Below, piece after piece: positions 60,085 through 64,000 of a DNA stretch of 64,000 nucleotides. The stretch comes from an uncultured Pelagibacteraceae bacterium (GTDB taxonomy: Bacteria; Pseudomonadota; Alphaproteobacteria; Pelagibacterales; Pelagibacteraceae), in contig CACKYY010000005.1 in NCBI GenBank assembly GCA_902604525.1, positions 1 through 64,000 on the forward strand. The letters are read 5' to 3'. Position 1 is the stretch's first letter, and the number at the start of each line of letters is the position of its first letter. The position numbers were made by a program, and so were the translations under genes. The notes under the pieces were generated by a model. That model saw only the letters and a program-made list of their open reading frames with translations. It was not told the DNA's origin and made no database searches.

Positions 60085-60504
60085 ATGTATGGTCGTAAAG
60101 TTAAATTAAGATTTTTGTTTGTAACATTAATTTTAGTTACATTAATTTTAACAGTTTTTTTAATTCTAAAATCTTTAGAGGAAAATGTAGTTTTTTTTCA
60201 ATCACCAACTGAAATTAAAACATTATCAGAATTAGATACAAATAAAATTAGAGTTGGAGGAATGGTTAAAAAAAATTCAATTAATGTAAATTCTGATGAA
60301 GTTAACTTCATTATCACAGATTTTAAAAATGAAATAAATGTAAGTTATTCTGGTGCTGTCCCTAATCTCTTTGCTGAGGAAAAAGGGGTAGTTGCAGAAG
60401 GATTTTTAAAAGATAGAAATTTTTTTTCTGCCACTAAAATATTAGCTAAGCATGATGAAAATTACATGCCACCAGAAGTAAAAGAAGCTTTGGAGGAGAA
60501 ATAA
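60085..60504 (+). CDS. ccmE: cytochrome c maturation protein CcmE
   Basis: [55 protein letters not shown] (heme-binding H). Confidence 0.98.
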   Translation: MYGRKVKLRFLFVTLILVTLILTVFLILKSLEENVVFFQSPTEIKTLSELDTNKIRVGGMVKKNSINVNSDEVNFIITDFKNEINVSYSGAVPNLFAEEKGVVAEGFLKDRNFFSATKILAKHDENYMPPEVKEALEEK

Positions 60505-60505
60505 A

Positions 60506-62380
60506 TTGATTTACAGTGTTGTCGGTCATTACTCACTTATCTTAGGTTTATGTGTTGGCTTAATTTTAATTTTTTTTTCAATTCAAAATTTTAAAAACTC
60601 AAATCAATTAGATACTAAAATTTTATCTTTTTCGTTTTTACAGTTATTTTTTGTTTTAATTAGTTTTTTAGCTTTAATTATTTCTTTTGTTATCTCAGAT
60701 TTTAGTAACGAAACTGTATTTAACAACTCACATACGACTAAACCCCTTTTTTATAAAATTAGTGGAACTTGGGGAAACCACGAGGGGAGTTTGCTGTTAT
60801 GGTTATTAGTTTTAACATTATTTATATTTATATTTTTATTAAGAACTAAAGATCAACCAATTAAGTATAAAATTTTAACACTAGGTTTTCAGCAAGTAAT
60901 TATAATTGGTTTTTTTTTATTTCTCATTCAAACTTCAAATCCTTTTAATTATTTATTTCCAGTTCCAGATGAGGGCTTAGGATTAAATCCAATATTGCAG
61001 GATCCTGCATTAGCAATTCATCCACCAATTTTATATTTGGGTTATGTTGGTTCCTCTATTATTTTTTCATCTGCTTTAGCTGCAACCACCTTAAAAATGG
61101 TTTCAACAAGCTGGGCGGTACATATTAAAAAATGGGTTTTAATCTCCTGGATTTTTTTAACATTAGGTATTTTACTTGGATCAATTTGGGCTTACTATGA
61201 ATTAGGTTGGGGAGGATTTTGGTTTTGGGATCCAGTAGAAAATGTCTCTTTAATGCCTTGGCTAGCTTTGACAACTCTTTTACACTGCATTTTAGTACTT
61301 GAGAGAAAAGAAATCCTAACTTCATGGGTTATTATATTATCTATTGCTACTTTTACTTTGAGCATGTGTGGAACTTTTTTAGTAAGATCTGGAATTCTAA
61401 ATTCTGTTCATACATTTGCTAATGATCCAGAAAGAGGTTTATTTATTTTAATATTCTTATTTGCTTTAATTTTTTTGTCTTTATTCATTTTTTTCTTTTT
61501 TCATCAAACCAATAAAGATAATTCGTCTAATTTTTTTTGGTTAAGTAAAGAAACTTCAATTTTAGTAAATAACTGGTTTATGATGTATTTTCTATCAGTT
61601 GTATTGATTGGTACAGTTTATCCTATATTTTTAGACGTCATATCCTCTCAAAAAATATCTGTGGGGCCACCATTCTATCACAAACTCATTGCTCCATTTT
61701 TAATTCCTTTTTTATTTGCGATGGCAATTGGTCCAAAGTTAAAATGGATAAAATCTGATTTGAAAAACAAGATCTATCTGATTTCTTTATTAACTATCTC
61801 TATTTTAATATCTTTTTTTATTGTCAAAATTTTTAATACAAATATCCTTATTAACACTATTTTAATCTCAAGTGCTCTCTATTTATTTTTTATTACATTG
61901 AGAGATTTTTTTAATAAGAAATATAAAAATTTTGCTCAAAACACTGCTCATTTTGGATTTAGTTTATTGATTTTAAGTATTTTATTTAACAATTTATTTT
62001 CAAGTGAAATTATAACCAATTTAAAAGTAGGCGAAACTTATGATAATTCAAAAACTAAAATAGTTTTTGAAAGTATCAATCAAAAAACAGAAAAAAATTA
62101 TAAATCTATAATTGCTAATTTTAATATTACAAATTCCGAAGGTATAAACAATAACTTGTCACCTGAACTAAGAATATATAATCAGCCTAATATCACAACT
62201 AGTGAGGCAGATATTAAAACTACAATAATGAAGGATAAATTTATTGTAATTAATCTTGTCCAAAATCAGGATTATTTTAATGTAAGATATCAAGTTAAAC
62301 CTTTCATGTTGTGGATATGGTTATCGGTTATCATGATAAGCTTAGGTGGTTTAGTTAGTTTTTTACAAAAAAGAATATGA
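60506..62380 (+). CDS. ccmF: cytochrome c maturation protein CcmF
   Basis: FYKISGTWGNHEGSLLLW, DPALAIHPPILYLGYVG, ELGWGGFWFWDPVENVSLMPW. Confidence 0.98.
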   Translation: MIYSVVGHYSLILGLCVGLILIFFSIQNFKNSNQLDTKILSFSFLQLFFVLISFLALIISFVISDFSNETVFNNSHTTKPLFYKISGTWGNHEGSLLLWLLVLTLFIFIFLLRTKDQPIKYKILTLGFQQVIIIGFFLFLIQTSNPFNYLFPVPDEGLGLNPILQDPALAIHPPILYLGYVGSSIIFSSALAATTLKMVSTSWAVHIKKWVLISWIFLTLGILLGSIWAYYELGWGGFWFWDPVENVSLMPWLALTTLLHCILVLERKEILTSWVIILSIATFTLSMCGTFLVRSGILNSVHTFANDPERGLFILIFLFALIFLSLFIFFFFHQTNKDNSSNFFWLSKETSILVNNWFMMYFLSVVLIGTVYPIFLDVISSQKISVGPPFYHKLIAPFLIPFLFAMAIGPKLKWIKSDLKNKIYLISLLTISILISFFIVKIFNTNILINTILISSALYLFFITLRDFFNKKYKNFAQNTAHFGFSLLILSILFNNLFSSEIITNLKVGETYDNSKTKIVFESINQKTEKNYKSIIANFNITNSEGINNNLSPELRIYNQPNITTSEADIKTTIMKDKFIVINLVQNQDYFNVRYQVKPFMLWIWLSVIMISLGGLVSFLQKRI

Positions 62381-62895
62381 AAAAAAAATTAATTCCGTAT
62401 TCAATAATATTAACATTTTTAATTATTTTTGCTGTTTTTTACAAAAGTTTAAAAGATACAAATATTTATACACCAGAGACGAAGATCAATAATGATATCC
62501 CAATTTTCTCGGCTGATCTTCTGCTTTTAAATGAGAATTCAAACTCAACTGAAATTTTTGAATTAGATAAATTCTATTTATTAAACATTTGGGCTTCTTG
62601 GTGTGTTCCATGTAGAGATGAACACCCAATATTAATGAGATTAAGTAAAAATAATAAATTAAATATTATTGGCATCAATTATAAAGATAACAAAAAAAAT
62701 GCTAAAAGCTTTTTGGATGAATTAGGAAATCCTTATGAAAAAATCATTGTAGATAAAAATGGGACAAATTCAATCGAGTGGGGAGCTTTTGGTGTACCTG
62801 AAACTTTTATAATTTATAATAACAAAATAATTAAAAAATATATTGGGCCTCTTAATAATGAGTTGCTGTTAGAAATACAAAAAATAATAAAATGA
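62377..62895 (+). CDS. ccmG: thiol:disulfide interchange protein CcmG/DsbE
   Basis: LLNIWASWCVPCRDEHPILMRLS, WGAFGVPETFII. Confidence 0.96.
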   Translation: MKKKLIPYSIILTFLIIFAVFYKSLKDTNIYTPETKINNDIPIFSADLLLLNENSNSTEIFELDKFYLLNIWASWCVPCRDEHPILMRLSKNNKLNIIGINYKDNKKNAKSFLDELGNPYEKIIVDKNGTNSIEWGAFGVPETFIIYNNKIIKKYIGPLNNELLLEIQKIIK

Positions 62896-63254
62896 AAATA
62901 TTTAAAAATTTTGTAATTATTTTTCTCTTAATGACTATTAATAATATTAATGCGAATGAAAAGAGTGAAAGAAATGAAATCACAAAAAATCTCAGATGCT
63001 TGATATGTCAAGGACAGTCAGTTTATGACTCAGACTCTGATTTTGCAAACAGCATGAAAATTTTAGTAGATAAAAAATTAGACGAAGGCTTATCAGAAAA
63101 AGAAATATATATTTATTTTAAAGAAAAATATGGTGATTGGATTTTGTATGATCCTGGTCTCAACAAAAATACGTATTTACTATGGTTATTACCAATATTG
63201 ATATTTCTATTTGGAGGTGCAATAATTGCTAAAAGTTTTATACTAAAGAAATAA
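62892..63254 (+). CDS. ccmH: cytochrome c maturation protein CcmH
   Basis: LRCLICQGQSVYDSDSDFANSMKILVDKKLDEGLSEKEIYIYFKEKYGDWILYDP. Confidence 0.97.
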   Translation: MKIFKNFVIIFLLMTINNINANEKSERNEITKNLRCLICQGQSVYDSDSDFANSMKILVDKKLDEGLSEKEIYIYFKEKYGDWILYDPGLNKNTYLLWLLPILIFLFGGAIIAKSFILKK

Positions 63255-63267
63255 CTATTAATTATCT

Positions 63268-63780
63268 ATGAAATTCAAAAATTTTCTGACTTCATTATTC
63301 TTGGTTTTTTTTACTTTTTCAGTGAATGCTGAAGAATTAAAAATAAAAAATCATAATACAGAATTTAATATTTATACAGGTATGTTCGATTTTAGTGATG
63401 ATGGAAAAAAATCCACATTATTAGGTTTCCAACATCAAAATGAGAACTTGAATAAGGATACTTTTATAGGAAATCTTTCACCAATAACTGGAGCTTTAAT
63501 CACGGCAGATGCTGCAGGTTATTTGTATACTGGTGTACAAGCTCAATATAAACTGGGTGCTTTAAATATTACTCCGAGTTTTACTCCTGGTTTATATTTT
63601 GAAGGAGACGGTAAAGACTTAGGACATTTGATCGAATTTAAAAGTGAATTACAATTTTCACTAGATTTGCCAAATACTAGCGAGCTAGGTTTTTCTTATA
63701 ATCATATATCTAATGCTAGTTTAGGGGATAAAAATCCTGGGGCAAATAGTTATATGTTTAATTTCTTAAAAAACTTCTAA
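63268..63780 (+). CDS. PagL-like lipid A 3-O-deacylase (acyloxyacyl hydrolase family)
   Basis: Signal peptide; C-terminal FSYNHISNASLGDKNPGANSYMF resembles the PagL active-site motif. Confidence 0.82.
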   Translation: MKFKNFLTSLFLVFFTFSVNAEELKIKNHNTEFNIYTGMFDFSDDGKKSTLLGFQHQNENLNKDTFIGNLSPITGALITADAAGYLYTGVQAQYKLGALNITPSFTPGLYFEGDGKDLGHLIEFKSELQFSLDLPNTSELGFSYNHISNASLGDKNPGANSYMFNFLKNF

Positions 63781-63788
63781 TAAAACTT

Positions 63789-64000
63789 ATGAATTTAAAA
63801 GATTGTCATAATTTTGCTGATTTCAGAAAATTAGCACAAAAAAAGTTACCTTCTCCAATTTTTCATTACATCGATGGCGCTGCAGATGATGAAGTTACGT
63901 ACGCAAGAAATACAAGTGCATTTGATGATGTTGATTTGGTGCCCAATGTTTTAAGGGGTGTAGAGAATGTTGATTTATCGACAACAATATTTGGAAAGAA
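63789..64000 (+). CDS. FMN-dependent alpha-hydroxy-acid (L-lactate-type) dehydrogenase, truncated by window end
   Basis: MNLKDCHNFADFRKLAQKKLPSPIFHYIDGAADDEVTYARNTSAFDDVDLVPNVLRGV. Confidence 0.9.
   Translation, partial: MNLKDCHNFADFRKLAQKKLPSPIFHYIDGAADDEVTYARNTSAFDDVDLVPNVLRGVENVDLSTTIFGK

Noticed and set aside
1-64000. Defence systems, prophage, transposons, CRISPR arrays, rRNA operons
   Set aside because: None of the signature proteins, repeats or rRNA sequence was found on reading; the window is dominated by housekeeping genes

Overview
This is a 64 kb, AT-rich, gene-dense window from an alphaproteobacterium. Gene content and order strongly suggest the SAR11 clade (Candidatus Pelagibacter-like); that assignment is inference. 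I see no transposases, prophage, CRISPR or rRNA. The left part looks like the replication-origin neighbourhood: rsmG(partial)-mnmG-mnmE-GT41-rho-hemJ-hemH-hemE on the minus strand, then a 273-bp AT-rich gap, then ppsR-maf-aroE-coaE-dnaQ on the plus strand. This is the hemE/RP001-type origin context known from Caulobacter and Rickettsia. A perfect 16-bp parS palindrome lies inside rsmG. The remainder is mostly housekeeping: secB, hslVU, the his genes, ftsK, purH, acs, tsaD, hemCD, folD, argG and ccmCDEFGH. There is one tRNA-Gly(GCC). The accessory-looking parts are a very AT-rich TPR/sulfotransferase/FkbM cassette around the tRNA (25.2-28.8 kb) and a photolyase-linked block (44-53 kb). The photolyase block includes a FeS-type photolyase homologue that seems to lack most cluster cysteines, an unlisted DUF2256 mini-protein, and a protein with an N-terminal photolyase FAD domain and an unusual C-terminal extension. 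Other points of interest are a matched pair of RpoH-like promoters at hslV and hspQ, a strong stem upstream of ccmC, an EF-hand loop in the acetate-type symporter, a poly-lysine extension on Acs, and a mini-lipoprotein inside the his operon.
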